DNA of 64,000 nucleotides from Oscillibacter sp. (GTDB lineage Bacteria; Bacillota; Clostridia; Oscillospirales; Oscillospiraceae): NCBI GenBank assembly GCA_017526785.1, contig JAFXQV010000007.1, positions 33,528 to 97,527 of the forward strand, read 5' to 3'. Shown piece by piece: positions 33,273 to 40,636 of this stretch (position 1 is its first letter; each line of letters starts with the position of its first letter). The notes under the pieces were generated by a model. It saw only the letters and a program-made list of their open reading frames with translations, ran no database searches and was not told where the DNA came from. The position numbers and the translations under genes were made by a program.

Positions 33273-33312
33273 TGCGGTTCCCCCACGTCGAATATTGTCG
33301 TTACAGCGTCAA

Positions 33313-33341
33313 ATTATAGCAGATAAAGCGTCCGTTCGCAA
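33313..33341 (-). promoter_or_regulatory. Sigma-A promoter of the CIS structural operon
   Basis: On the minus strand TTGCGA (33336-33341) and a perfect TATAAT (33313-33318) are separated by 17 nt. The -10 element lies 40 nt upstream of the small GNRA protein start, in an AT-rich 105-bp gap. It would drive the small protein, YbjN-like, sheath, tube and downstream genes. Confidence 0.75.
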
Positions 33342-33377
33342 GGTTTTTTTGACGGCATTTTCTACAAATTTGCCATT

Positions 33378-34451
33378 TCAAAGCGCGAAAGCGTCCGCCT
33401 GTTTCGCCACACCGGGAATTTCTTCCGGCGTTTCGGGATTTTGGGCTTCCGTCGCGTCCGGGATGTCGGACGCGGGCGGGGTGTCGTCCGACGGCGGCGG
33501 GTTCGGCGCGTCCGTTTCCGTACCGGAAAGCGCTTGCGCGGCCTCCTCCAACGTTTCCGGGGCTTCCAGCTCCGCCAAGGCCTCCGCCGCCCGGTCGGAG
33601 ACTTCCCGCAGTTTCTGAATAAATTCTTCTTTCATCCGCGCTTTCTTCGCGATGAGCGCCCCGGCGCGAACCGCCGCGTTTTCGAGAATGGCGCGTTCGT
33701 CGGGTGTGCAGTCCCCTTTCAGACGCTCCCGGCGTTCTTCCAGCAACGCCCTTTCCCGGCTGTCGTCCAGAAAAGGGTACATTGTGTGAAGCGTGAGGCC
33801 GCCGTCCTCGGCGCGGAAGTCCCCGGTACCCATTGCCATATCCGCGAGGGAGTCCACGGTCTGGCGGGCGTCGCGCAGGGTGTCCACGACCAAGCCCACG
33901 GCGCTTTTCGCGAAATTCCGGTGAAACATCATCTGGTCGGGGTCGCGTGCGGGTACGTTGCGGGTCTGCGCGCCCAAGCCAAACAGCGTCGTGGACTGTT
34001 CCGGCACTCCGGCGGCGCGTTTCAGGCAGGAAATCAACGCTAATTTTCCCGTGCCTTGCAGAAGGGCGGCGGAGAGTTCCCCGCGCGCGAACGCCATGCT
34101 GGAAAATTTTTGCATGGGCGCGGCGTTGGTCTCTTCTTGGATTTCGGGCGGCGGGCTCGGCTTTTGCCTCCGCGCGGCCTGTCCCGCTTTCTCTTCGGTG
34201 TCCCGTTGTTCTTCTGTCCGCGTTTCCGATAGCTGTTCCTGTTCCTGTCCGGGCTGCTCCCCGGTCTCTGCACGCCTGCGCCCCGCGCCCTCGAAACTCT
34301 GCCGGAATGTCTCCGTGACGGCGTAGAGCGGGTCGTTATGCCCGGACGGTGCCGCGTTGACGGCGGCCGAAAGCTGACGCTCGACCTTTTCGCGCAACGC
34401 GGGGGCTGTGTCGAGGCGTTCCCTTTTCCGTTTCCGAATCCCGGTACGCAT
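33378..34451 (-). CDS. Helical CIS-cluster protein of unknown function
   Basis: This 357-residue protein has a basic N-terminus, a Gln/Glu-rich disordered stretch, a central conserved-looking region (MQKFSSMAFARGELSAALLQG, DTLRDARQTVDSLADMAMG, LTLHTMYPFLDDS), a charged helical section and a Pro/Asp-rich tail. I do not recognise a family. The ATG at 34451 has GGGGAGG 7 nt upstream; the longer frame is rejected. It lies between the pseudo-receiver gene and the CIS structural promoter, so it may be regulatory or a cargo loader. Confidence 0.75.
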   Translation of the reverse strand: MRTGIRKRKRERLDTAPALREKVERQLSAAVNAAPSGHNDPLYAVTETFRQSFEGAGRRRAETGEQPGQEQEQLSETRTEEQRDTEEKAGQAARRQKPSPPPEIQEETNAAPMQKFSSMAFARGELSAALLQGTGKLALISCLKRAAGVPEQSTTLFGLGAQTRNVPARDPDQMMFHRNFAKSAVGLVVDTLRDARQTVDSLADMAMGTGDFRAEDGGLTLHTMYPFLDDSRERALLEERRERLKGDCTPDERAILENAAVRAGALIAKKARMKEEFIQKLREVSDRAAEALAELEAPETLEEAAQALSGTETDAPNPPPSDDTPPASDIPDATEAQNPETPEEIPGVAKQADAFAL

Positions 34452-34468
34452 TCCGCCGCCTCCCCGCG

Positions 34469-34828
34469 TCAGTAGCAAATTCTGTCCAAACTCCGGAAAA
34501 CCCGACTCGCGTTCAGGGGACGAACCAGAAAATCCGCCGCGTGAATGCGATAGCACTGTATGGCGTATCGCTCCGAATCGTCAATGACAACAAGGCGGCA
34601 GTGGCGGTCGAGTTCCCGCACTCTGCGAGCCTCCAGAAATCCCTCGACGCCTCCGGCCGCGATGATGACGCCCCGGAACCAGTCCGGGCGGAACCGCCGC
34701 CGGAAGTCCTCCCGTCCGCTTGTCACGCACAATTCCACGGGAACCGCCCGCCGTCGACTGTAGTCCGCAATCCAATCGCTCAAAGCGCGGCTCTCCGCCG
34801 CGAGAGGCTCCAACACGACGACGCGCAT
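34469..34828 (-). CDS. Receiver-only protein with degenerate phosphoacceptor (LytTR/AgrA type)
   Basis: The 119-residue protein is a receiver-like domain without an output domain. MRVVVLEP replaces the usual acidic start, and VIIAAGG occupies the place where the phosphoacceptor Asp normally lies. LVVIDDSERYAIQCYRIHAADFLVRPL matches the end of AgrA/LytR receivers (FALQAYEVHALDYLVKP-like). It is probably a phosphorylation-independent pseudo-receiver. TAGGAGA lies 6 nt before the ATG at 34828. It is the first gene of the leftward block. Confidence 0.75.
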   Translation of the reverse strand: MRVVVLEPLAAESRALSDWIADYSRRRAVPVELCVTSGREDFRRRFRPDWFRGVIIAAGGVEGFLEARRVRELDRHCRLVVIDDSERYAIQCYRIHAADFLVRPLNASRVFRSLDRICY

Positions 34829-34890
34829 GGTGATTCTCCTATCCGGCACAACACACAGGGAGAGCGTCTTTCCAACCCTTACACGACGGC

Positions 34891-34919
34891 ATTATAGCCT
34901 TTTCCAGAAGGCTTGTGGG
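34891..34919 (-). promoter_or_regulatory. Candidate promoter for the pseudo-receiver gene
   Basis: A perfect TATAAT (34891-34896) lies on the minus strand 62 nt upstream of the start. The hexamer 17 nt upstream is CCCACA, a poor -35, so an activator may be needed. Confidence 0.45.
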
Positions 34920-34979
34920 GAATCATTGCGTAGAAAGACAAAAAATGTCATGAAATGTAAAACCTTGTCCTGATTTTTA

Positions 34980-34988
34980 TGGTATAAT
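34980..34988 (+). promoter_or_regulatory. Extended -10 promoter of the DUF4157 gene
   Basis: TGG followed by a perfect TATAAT (34983-34988) forms an extended -10 element on the plus strand, about 90 nt upstream of the start codon. No good -35 is at 17 nt, which is typical of extended -10 promoters. It is back to back with the candidate leftward promoter about 90 bp away. Confidence 0.6.
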
Positions 34989-35076
34989 CCAGTATGTCGA
35001 ATCATGGAAAGCCGTGCGACAAACCGATTGCAGGCAGGCGGGTCTCACGCGAATCAGAAAGGAAGTGGTTCATGTT

Positions 35077-37293
35077 ATGGCACAGACGTACGCCCCCCAA
35101 CAACAGGAAATGACTTCCACGGCGGTTCAATCCGACAAGGAAGCCAAGAAGAAGTCCTCACAGGTTTCTATGGACGCCATGCGCTCCATGCACGGCGTGG
35201 ACGACGACGGCCACGCCGACGCGGCCAGCCCGGGCGGCGGCCTCGATGACCCTATGGGCGGCGGACGCCGCATTAACCTCTCGGACGCCATGCAGGCGAA
35301 AATGCAGCGCGCCTTCGGGCTGGATATTTCCGGCGTCAAGTTCTACGAAAGCCAGAAAGTCAAGGACGCCGGGGCAAACGCGCTGGCGCGGGGCGACAAG
35401 GTATCTTTCGCGCCGGGCAAGGCCGACTTCTCCTCCAAAAAGGGACAGGCGCTCCTCGGACACGAACTCAGCCACATCGCCAGCCAAGCCCGCGGCGAAG
35501 TCAAGGGCGACGGCGTTCTCCTCAACGATTCCCTTGAAGCCAGAGCCGACCGGGAAGGCGAAATGGCCGCCGCCGGAAAACAGGTCGTCCCGGAGGCCGC
35601 CGCGCCCGTCGCCGCGACGCCCGTCTCCGCCGGACCCGTGCAGGGCAGTTTCTTCGGCGACCTCTGGGGTTCCATAAAGAAGGGCGCAAAGAGTGCGTTT
35701 GGCGCGGCCAAGAAGGGTCTCAAGAGCGCGTGGGGCGGAATCAAGAGCGGCGCGAAAGGCCTCTGGTCGAAAGTCAAAGGCGGTGCCAAGGGCATTTGGG
35801 GCGGAATCAAGAGCGGCGCGAAAGGCCTCTGGTCGAACGTCAAGGGCGGTGCCAAAGGCATTTGGAACGGAATCAAGGGCGGAGCGAAAGGCCTCTGGTC
35901 GAATGTCAAGAGCGGCGCTTCCGGCATTTGGGATACCGTCAAGGGCGGCGCTTCCAACGTCTGGGAATCCGTCAAGGGCGGTGCCAAGGGTGCTTGGTCT
36001 AACCTGAAGGGCGGCCTCTCCGACGCGTGGGAGAACGTCAAGCAGGGCAAACTCGCCGACGCGTGGGAATCGGTCAAAGGCGGCGCTACCAACGCGTTTA
36101 ACACCGCGAAAGAGGGCGTCACGGGTGCCATCGGCCACGTCAAGGACGCCGCCGGAAACGTCGTCTCCGGCGTCAAGAACACCATCAGCGGTGCCAAAGA
36201 GACCGTTTCCGGAGCCGTCAGCAACGTGAAAGAGGCCGCCTCCAACGCGTGGAACGGTGCCAAAGAGACGGTCACGGGCGCGGCCTCCAACGTCAAGGAC
36301 GCCGTGACGGGCGCGGCTTCCAATGTCAAGGACGCCGTGACCGAAAAGGTCTCCGCCGTCAAGCAGAAGGGGCAGGAACTCATAGACGCCGTCACCGGCA
36401 ACAAGAGCGAGGACAAGAAGAAGGAAGAAGAGGACAAGAAGACCGAGGAAGCGGCGGAAAGCCAAGCCACGGAAGGCGTAACGAAGGAAACCAAGCCCGA
36501 AGACGAGAAACCCGCCACGCCGAAGGAAGCCGAGGAGAAGAAGGAGAAGGAGGAACAGGACAAGAAGACCGAGGAAGCGGCGCAGAGTCAGGCCACGGGA
36601 GAGGCGACGAAGGAAACCGAACCCGCCGAGAAGGAACCCGCCACGCCGAAGGAAGCCGAGGAGAAGAAGGAGAAGGAGGAACAGGACAAGAAGACCGAGG
36701 AAGCGGCGCAGGGTCAATCTACGGAGGGAGCCACGCAGGAGACCAAGTCCGACAAGGAGGAGGAATCCGACAAGGAGAAGGCACCCGACGAAAGCCCCAA
36801 GGAAGACGCCAAGGAGCAGAAGGAACAGGCCAAAGAGGAGCAGGAGCAGGCGGAGAACCAAGAAAAGGCGGAGCAGGACAAGAAGACCGAGGAAGCGGCG
36901 CAGAGCCAAGGCACGGAAGGCGTAACACAGGAAACCGCGCCCGCCGATTCCGGTGCCGCCGCCGCGCAGGAACAGGCCGCCGCGCCTGCCGCGCAGGAAC
37001 AGACCGCCGCGCCGAAAGAAGAAAACAAAGGCTTCTTTGGCCGCGCCGCGGACTGGATATCCGAAAAGTGGAACAGCGCCAAAGAGACGGTTTCCGGCTG
37101 GTTCGGCGGTTCCGACAAAAAAGAGGAGAACAAAGAAACCCCCGCGCCGGAACCGAAAGCGGAACCGGAGGCTCCCGCGCCGGAAGCGACACCGGAGGCT
37201 CCCAAGAAGAAGAAAATTACCTCGTGGAAGGACGCGCCCGGCAACGCCCGCGCCTTGCAGAGAGGTGCCAAAGGCGCGTGGAAGCGGAAATAG
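35077..37293 (+). CDS. DUF4157 (eCIS-associated) protein with 22 tandem repeats of about 11 residues, probable CIS cargo
   Basis: In this 738-residue protein the DUF4157 domain spans about residues 70-145 (MQRAFGLDISGVKFYESQ, LARGDKVSFAPG, QALLGHELSHIASQA); HELSH at 129-133 is an HExxH motif. Residues 201-439 are 22 tandem units, 20 of exactly 11 residues (KGGAKGIWGGI type), predicting a long amphipathic helix. Residues 440-630 are charged repeats with KKTEEAAQSQ and ATPKEAEEKKEKEEQ, and the C-terminus has another amphipathic stretch (GFFGRAADWISEKW). DUF4157 marks proteins loaded by eCIS. The ATG at 35077 follows AAAGGAAG. It is transcribed away from the CIS operon. Confidence 0.88.
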   Translation: MAQTYAPQQQEMTSTAVQSDKEAKKKSSQVSMDAMRSMHGVDDDGHADAASPGGGLDDPMGGGRRINLSDAMQAKMQRAFGLDISGVKFYESQKVKDAGANALARGDKVSFAPGKADFSSKKGQALLGHELSHIASQARGEVKGDGVLLNDSLEARADREGEMAAAGKQVVPEAAAPVAATPVSAGPVQGSFFGDLWGSIKKGAKSAFGAAKKGLKSAWGGIKSGAKGLWSKVKGGAKGIWGGIKSGAKGLWSNVKGGAKGIWNGIKGGAKGLWSNVKSGASGIWDTVKGGASNVWESVKGGAKGAWSNLKGGLSDAWENVKQGKLADAWESVKGGATNAFNTAKEGVTGAIGHVKDAAGNVVSGVKNTISGAKETVSGAVSNVKEAASNAWNGAKETVTGAASNVKDAVTGAASNVKDAVTEKVSAVKQKGQELIDAVTGNKSEDKKKEEEDKKTEEAAESQATEGVTKETKPEDEKPATPKEAEEKKEKEEQDKKTEEAAQSQATGEATKETEPAEKEPATPKEAEEKKEKEEQDKKTEEAAQGQSTEGATQETKSDKEEESDKEKAPDESPKEDAKEQKEQAKEEQEQAENQEKAEQDKKTEEAAQSQGTEGVTQETAPADSGAAAAQEQAAAPAAQEQTAAPKEENKGFFGRAADWISEKWNSAKETVSGWFGGSDKKEENKETPAPEPKAEPEAPAPEATPEAPKKKKITSWKDAPGNARALQRGAKGAWKRK
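35677..36393. repeat. Tandem repeats of about 33 bp encoding 11-residue amphipathic units
   Basis: Twenty-two consecutive units, 20 of them 11 codons, one of 12 and one of 7, account for all 239 codons. The first ten are nearly identical in pairs (66-bp super-repeat alternating GLWS and GIWG). Later units diverge to TGAASNVKDAV-type sequences. Confidence 0.9.
36421..36920. repeat. Charged tandem repeats in the DUF4157 gene
   Basis: Imperfect copies of about 42-44 codons share EEQDKKTEEAAQSQ and EKEPATPKEAEEKKEK. The encoded segment is highly charged and likely disordered or coiled. Confidence 0.75.
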
Positions 37294-37346
37294 GCGTACA
37301 TTCCCCAAAATCAATCGTTGGAACAATTTCCGAACGTTCCGACACG

Positions 37347-37380
37347 AGACCCGGCCGGACACGCGTCCGACCGGGTCTTT
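37347..37380 (+). terminator. Rho-independent terminator of the DUF4157 gene
   Basis: Arms AGACCCGG-C-CGGAC and GTCCG-A-CCGGGTCT close a 4-nt loop with a single C/A mismatch, followed by TTTC. It lies 53 bp after the stop codon. Confidence 0.8.
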
Positions 37381-37436
37381 CAAGCGCGCAGGTCGAGTTT
37401 TTCGGCGGCTTGCCACCGACACAGTACACATACTTC

Positions 37437-37466
37437 TTGACGCGGCGGGATAGAGTGTGGTATCAT
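37437..37466 (+). promoter_or_regulatory. Sigma-A promoter of the cytidylate kinase-like gene
   Basis: TTGACG (37437-37442) and TATCAT (37461-37466) are separated by 18 nt, about 48 nt upstream of the ATG. Confidence 0.7.
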
Positions 37467-37513
37467 AAGCGCAACGGAACGCAGTGCTTCATGGTCATAG
37501 GAGGCGATTTCTG

Positions 37514-38170
37514 ATGAAAACCATCATCACCATTGGGCGGCAGTTCGGGAGCGGCGGCAAGGAAGTCGGGATTCGTGTGGCGCGGGAACTGGGCATTCCC
37601 TTTTACGACAAGGAACTCATGAAGGAGGCCGCCAAGCAAAGCGGGCTGTCTGAAAAAATTCTGGAGAGCTTCGACGAACGCCCGAAAAGTCTGCTCTACT
37701 CCATCGCTATGGACTCGTACATCTTCTCGTTACCCGGCACCGGAGCCGGGGACTCCCTCGAACAGCAGGTGTATTTGGCCACGTTCGACACGATACGCCG
37801 TCTGGCCGCAAACGGGCCGTGCGTCATTATCGGGCGTTGCGCCGACTACGCGTTAGCGGAGAACCCGAACCTGTTGCGCCTGTTCATCTACGCGCCGATG
37901 AAAGACCGCGTGAAGCGTGTCGCGGCGCGTCAGGAACTGTCGCCGGAGAAGGCCAAGACCCTTATCCGCAAAACCGACCGCCGCCGGGCGTCCTACTACG
38001 AATACTACACTTCCCGCGGCTGGGGCGAAACGGAAAGTTACGACTTCTGCCTCAATTCCAGCAGTCTGGGACTGGGCGGCACCGTGGAACTGATACGTTC
38101 CATCGTCGAACACCGCGAGAACCCCGTGCCAAGCCCCACAGAGCATGACCCCACCCGCGAAAACGTGTGA
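37514..38170 (+). CDS. Cytidylate kinase-like family protein
   Basis: The 218-residue protein opens MKTIITIGRQFGSGGKEVG, a P-loop variant (GRQFGSGGK) characteristic of the Cytidylate_kin2 family, followed by YDKELMKEAAKQSGLSE, GPCVIIGRCADY and RRRASYYEYYTSRGWG. It is distinct from canonical Cmk and common in gut Clostridia; the true substrate is not established. TAGGAGG lies 9 nt before the ATG. It precedes pfkA by 43 bp, probably in one transcript. Confidence 0.9.
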   Translation: MKTIITIGRQFGSGGKEVGIRVARELGIPFYDKELMKEAAKQSGLSEKILESFDERPKSLLYSIAMDSYIFSLPGTGAGDSLEQQVYLATFDTIRRLAANGPCVIIGRCADYALAENPNLLRLFIYAPMKDRVKRVAARQELSPEKAKTLIRKTDRRRASYYEYYTSRGWGETESYDFCLNSSSLGLGGTVELIRSIVEHRENPVPSPTEHDPTRENV

Positions 38171-38186
38171 AACCCGGTCACGGGTT
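38171..38186 (+). other. Small hairpin between the kinase-like gene and pfkA
   Basis: AACCCG and CGGGTT form a perfect 6-bp stem with a GTCA loop directly after the stop codon. There is no U-tract, so it may modulate readthrough or mRNA stability. Confidence 0.4.
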
Positions 38187-38213
38187 CAAATCAAATCACA
38201 AGGAGTGGCGACC

Positions 38214-39245
38214 ATGAGCGAAGAACACAAGAAAATCCGGAGAATCGGCGTGCTGACCAGCGGCGGCGACGCCCCCGGCATGAACGCGGCTGTCCGCGCC
38301 GTCGTGCGGGAGGCGCTGACGAACAACGTCGAGTGCGTCGGAATCCGGCGCGGCTACAACGGCCTCATTCACGGCGACTACTACCTCATGAACGGGCAGG
38401 AAGTCAGCCACATTCTCTCCCGCGGCGGTACGGTGCTGTACACCGCCCGCAGTGACGAATTTATGACCGAAGCGGGGCGCAACCGCGCCGTGGATATCTG
38501 CCATTTCCTCGGCCTCGACGGCCTTGTGACTATCGGCGGAGACGGCACGTTCCGGGGCGCGCTGGAACTCTCCCGGCTGGGCGTCCCGGTCGTGGGCATT
38601 CCCGCCACGATTGACAACGATGTCGGCTGTTCCAATTACACAATTGGCTTTGACACCGCGTGCAATACCGCCATTGAGTGCGTCGACCGTCTGCGCGATA
38701 CCATGTCCTCCCATGAACGTTGCTCTATCGTGGAAGTCATGGGACGCCGCGCCGGGTTCCTCGCGCTGTACGTGGGCATTTCCGTCGGCGCGACGGCCGT
38801 ACTCATCCCCGAAAACGACCTTGACTTTGAGCGGGATGTCATTGAGCCTATCCGGGAAGCGAAATTCGTCGGCAACACGCACTTTATGCTTGTCGTGGCG
38901 GAGGGTGTGTGCATGGACGAGAAATTCCCCGGCGTCCATACCGTGTTCGACTTGGGCGACAAGGTCAAGCAGGAAATCGGCATGAAGCCGACCGTCACCG
39001 TGTTGGGACACTTGCAGCGCGGCGGCAAGCCGACGGCGCGTGACCGCGAGACCGCCAGCCGCATGGGCTACCGCGCCGTCAAGGCGCTGGTCGAAGGCCG
39101 CGCGAATCTCATCATCGGCACGCAGAACGGCAAAATCGAGGAACTCCCCATTGAGGAAGCGCTGGAAATGAAGAAGGGCGTCCAAATGGAGCGCTACTAC
39201 ATGCTTCACGACTTGCAGAACCGCGTCCCGCGTCATCTGCGGTAA
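38214..39245 (+). CDS. pfkA: ATP-dependent 6-phosphofructokinase
   Basis: The 343-residue enzyme phosphorylates fructose 6-phosphate in glycolysis. It has GVLTSGGDAPGMNAAVRAVVR, a GGT..YTAR phosphate-binding segment, IGGDGTFRGA, the catalytic IPATIDND (proton-relay TIDND), MGRRAGFLA and GHLQRGGKPTARDR. A Gly at the position after GGDG.. supports ATP rather than pyrophosphate use (GGDGT). AAGGAG lies 7 nt before the ATG at 38214; the longer frame extends into the upstream gene. Confidence 0.95.
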   Translation: MSEEHKKIRRIGVLTSGGDAPGMNAAVRAVVREALTNNVECVGIRRGYNGLIHGDYYLMNGQEVSHILSRGGTVLYTARSDEFMTEAGRNRAVDICHFLGLDGLVTIGGDGTFRGALELSRLGVPVVGIPATIDNDVGCSNYTIGFDTACNTAIECVDRLRDTMSSHERCSIVEVMGRRAGFLALYVGISVGATAVLIPENDLDFERDVIEPIREAKFVGNTHFMLVVAEGVCMDEKFPGVHTVFDLGDKVKQEIGMKPTVTVLGHLQRGGKPTARDRETASRMGYRAVKALVEGRANLIIGTQNGKIEELPIEEALEMKKGVQMERYYMLHDLQNRVPRHLR

Positions 39246-39307
39246 AACGCATGAACGCCGCGCTTTCGGGCATACTGACGCAAACGCACGAAAGGGGGCG
39301 GCGGACT

Positions 39308-39487
39308 ATGAACGCACGCACGGGCTTTATGGCCGGAATCGGCGCGGGTCTGATGGCCGGCGCGTTCGCGGGGGCGCTTATGCCCGTTGGACGCGACAAC
39401 ATGAAAACGCAGGTCGGGCGGAGTATCCGGAAACTCGGACGCGCCGTGGACAGAGCCGTGGACAACGTAATTTCCGAAATGCGCTGA
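39308..39487 (+). CDS. Small YtxH-like membrane-associated protein
   Basis: The 59-residue protein has a Gly/Ala-rich hydrophobic N-terminal helix (TGFMAGIGAGLMAGAFAGALM) and a basic amphipathic tail (GRSIRKLGRAVDRAVDNVISEM), as in YtxH-type proteins. AAAGGGGG lies 9 nt before the ATG. It ends just before a terminator, so it closes the kinase-pfkA transcript. Confidence 0.75.
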   Translation: MNARTGFMAGIGAGLMAGAFAGALMPVGRDNMKTQVGRSIRKLGRAVDRAVDNVISEMR

Positions 39488-39490
39488 AAA

Positions 39491-39518
39491 TCCGGGGGGA
39501 ACGTCCGTTCTCCCCGGA
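39491..39518 (+). terminator. Terminator after the YtxH-like gene
   Basis: Arms TCCGGGG-G-GAAC and GTTC-T-CCCCGGA form a 12-bp stem with one mismatch and a 4-nt loop. It is followed by AAATTTAT, so the U-tract is weak. Confidence 0.7.
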
Positions 39519-39553
39519 AAATTTATGCTGAAAACGGGACGGCGCGAAAGCGC

Positions 39554-40000
39554 TCAATAAAGCGTCTTGTCCCGTAAGGCGTTGTATTCCTGAAAGAGTT
39601 TCAGGCACTCCGGGCGGTCTAACTCCTCGGAAAAGTCGTGTTTCGCGTTGTAAAACTCCTCGTCGCGGAACCCGATTTTGTCGGTATCGGAGACCGAACA
39701 GCCGTAGTAGACTTTCCGGATGTTCGCCCACAGAATCGCCCCGAAGCACATCGGACACGGCGCGGCGGTCGTATACAGTTCGCAACCGCTCAAATCATAA
39801 GTGCCGACCGTCCGGCACGCCTCGCGGATAGCCATCATTTCGCCGTGACAGGTGGGGTCGTTCCGCTTCAAGACCTCGTTGTGTCCCCTGCCGACTACCA
39901 CGCCGTCCTTGACAATCACGCACCCGAAGGGGCCGCCGTGTCCCGCGTGAATGCCGCTTTCCGCCTCCTCAATCGCCAGCTTCATATAGGGGTTAGCCAT
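39554..40000 (-). CDS. Nucleoside deaminase (guanine deaminase-like)
   Basis: The 148-residue protein is a CDA-fold zinc deaminase: GPFGCVIVKDG, CHGEMMAI (zinc His and catalytic Glu) and TTAAPCPMCFGAI (two zinc cysteines). The C-terminal YNAKHDFSEEL and GFRDEEF segments favour guanine deaminase (GuaD) over the tRNA enzyme TadA. It has its own promoter. GGAGG lies 8 nt before the ATG at 40000. Confidence 0.9.
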   Translation of the reverse strand: MANPYMKLAIEEAESGIHAGHGGPFGCVIVKDGVVVGRGHNEVLKRNDPTCHGEMMAIREACRTVGTYDLSGCELYTTAAPCPMCFGAILWANIRKVYYGCSVSDTDKIGFRDEEFYNAKHDFSEELDRPECLKLFQEYNALRDKTLY

Positions 40001-40038
40001 AGTCACCGCCTCCTGCTGTTCGTTCCAGAGCCGCAAAC

Positions 40039-40067
40039 TTTATAACACACACATAGGCAAATGTCAA
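40039..40067 (-). promoter_or_regulatory. Strong sigma-A promoter of the deaminase gene
   Basis: On the minus strand a perfect TTGACA (40062-40067) and TATAAA (40039-40044) are separated by 17 nt. The -10 lies 38 nt upstream of the ATG. Confidence 0.85.
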
Positions 40068-40121
40068 TACGCATGATTTCCCCGAAACGGCACATACTGC
40101 CCCCGAAAGGACGTGGTCTGC

Positions 40122-40559
40122 ATGGAAATCAGCCCGGAAGAGTACCGGAATTATGTATCGGAACGGGCGCGGAAGTCGCCGCTGGCAAAAGATACCGCGC
40201 TTGCGTTTGTTGTCGGCGGCCTGATTTGCGTACTCGGACAAGTCATACATGGTCTGTGGGTGCGCGTCGGCCTGAACGAACAGGACGCCGGAACCGCCAC
40301 TTCCTGCACGCTCATAGCGCTGTCGGCACTCCTGACGGGGCTGAACCTCTACAGCAGACTGGCGCGTTACGGCGGCGCGGGGACGCTCGTACCGATTACG
40401 GGCTTTGCCAACGCGGTTGTGTCCCCGGCTATGGACTTCAAGAGCGAGGGCATGATAACGGGCATGGCGGCGAAAATGTTCACGGTCGCCGGCCCCGTGA
40501 TTGTCTACGGCACGCTCGCCAGCGTCATTTACGGCGCGGCGCTTATGTTGTTGCGGTGA
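40122..40559 (+). CDS. spoVAC: Stage V sporulation protein AC
   Basis: The 145-residue membrane protein shows the SpoVAC pattern: SPLAKDTALAFVVGGLICVLGQ, ALLTGLNLYSRLARYGGAGTLVPITGFANAVVSPAMDFKSEG and KMFTVAGPVIVYG, with about four transmembrane helices. SpoVAC forms part of the dipicolinate channel in spores and is mechanosensitive in Bacillus. Here it is alone, without spoVAD or spoVAEB beside it. AAAGGA lies 10 nt before the ATG at 40122. Confidence 0.93.
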   Translation: MEISPEEYRNYVSERARKSPLAKDTALAFVVGGLICVLGQVIHGLWVRVGLNEQDAGTATSCTLIALSALLTGLNLYSRLARYGGAGTLVPITGFANAVVSPAMDFKSEGMITGMAAKMFTVAGPVIVYGTLASVIYGAALMLLR

Positions 40560-40565
40560 TTACGA

Positions 40566-40620
40566 ACGGCGCGAACTCTGCCCGGATTCGGGTTGAGGTT
40601 CGCGCCGTGATTTTCAGTTT
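40566..40620. terminator. Bidirectional terminator between spoVAC and putP
   Basis: Arms ACGGCGCGAAC (40566-40576) and GTTCGCGCCGT (40598-40608) are perfect over 11 bp with a 21-nt loop, followed on the plus strand by GATTTTCAGTTTTT. It serves both convergent genes. Confidence 0.8.
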
Positions 40621-40636
40621 TTACGGCGCTGTCAAA

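Noticed and set aside
35458-35480. HELSH as proof of an active metalloprotease
   Set aside because: HExxH is common to DUF4157; without the third ligand in view protease activity cannot be claimed.
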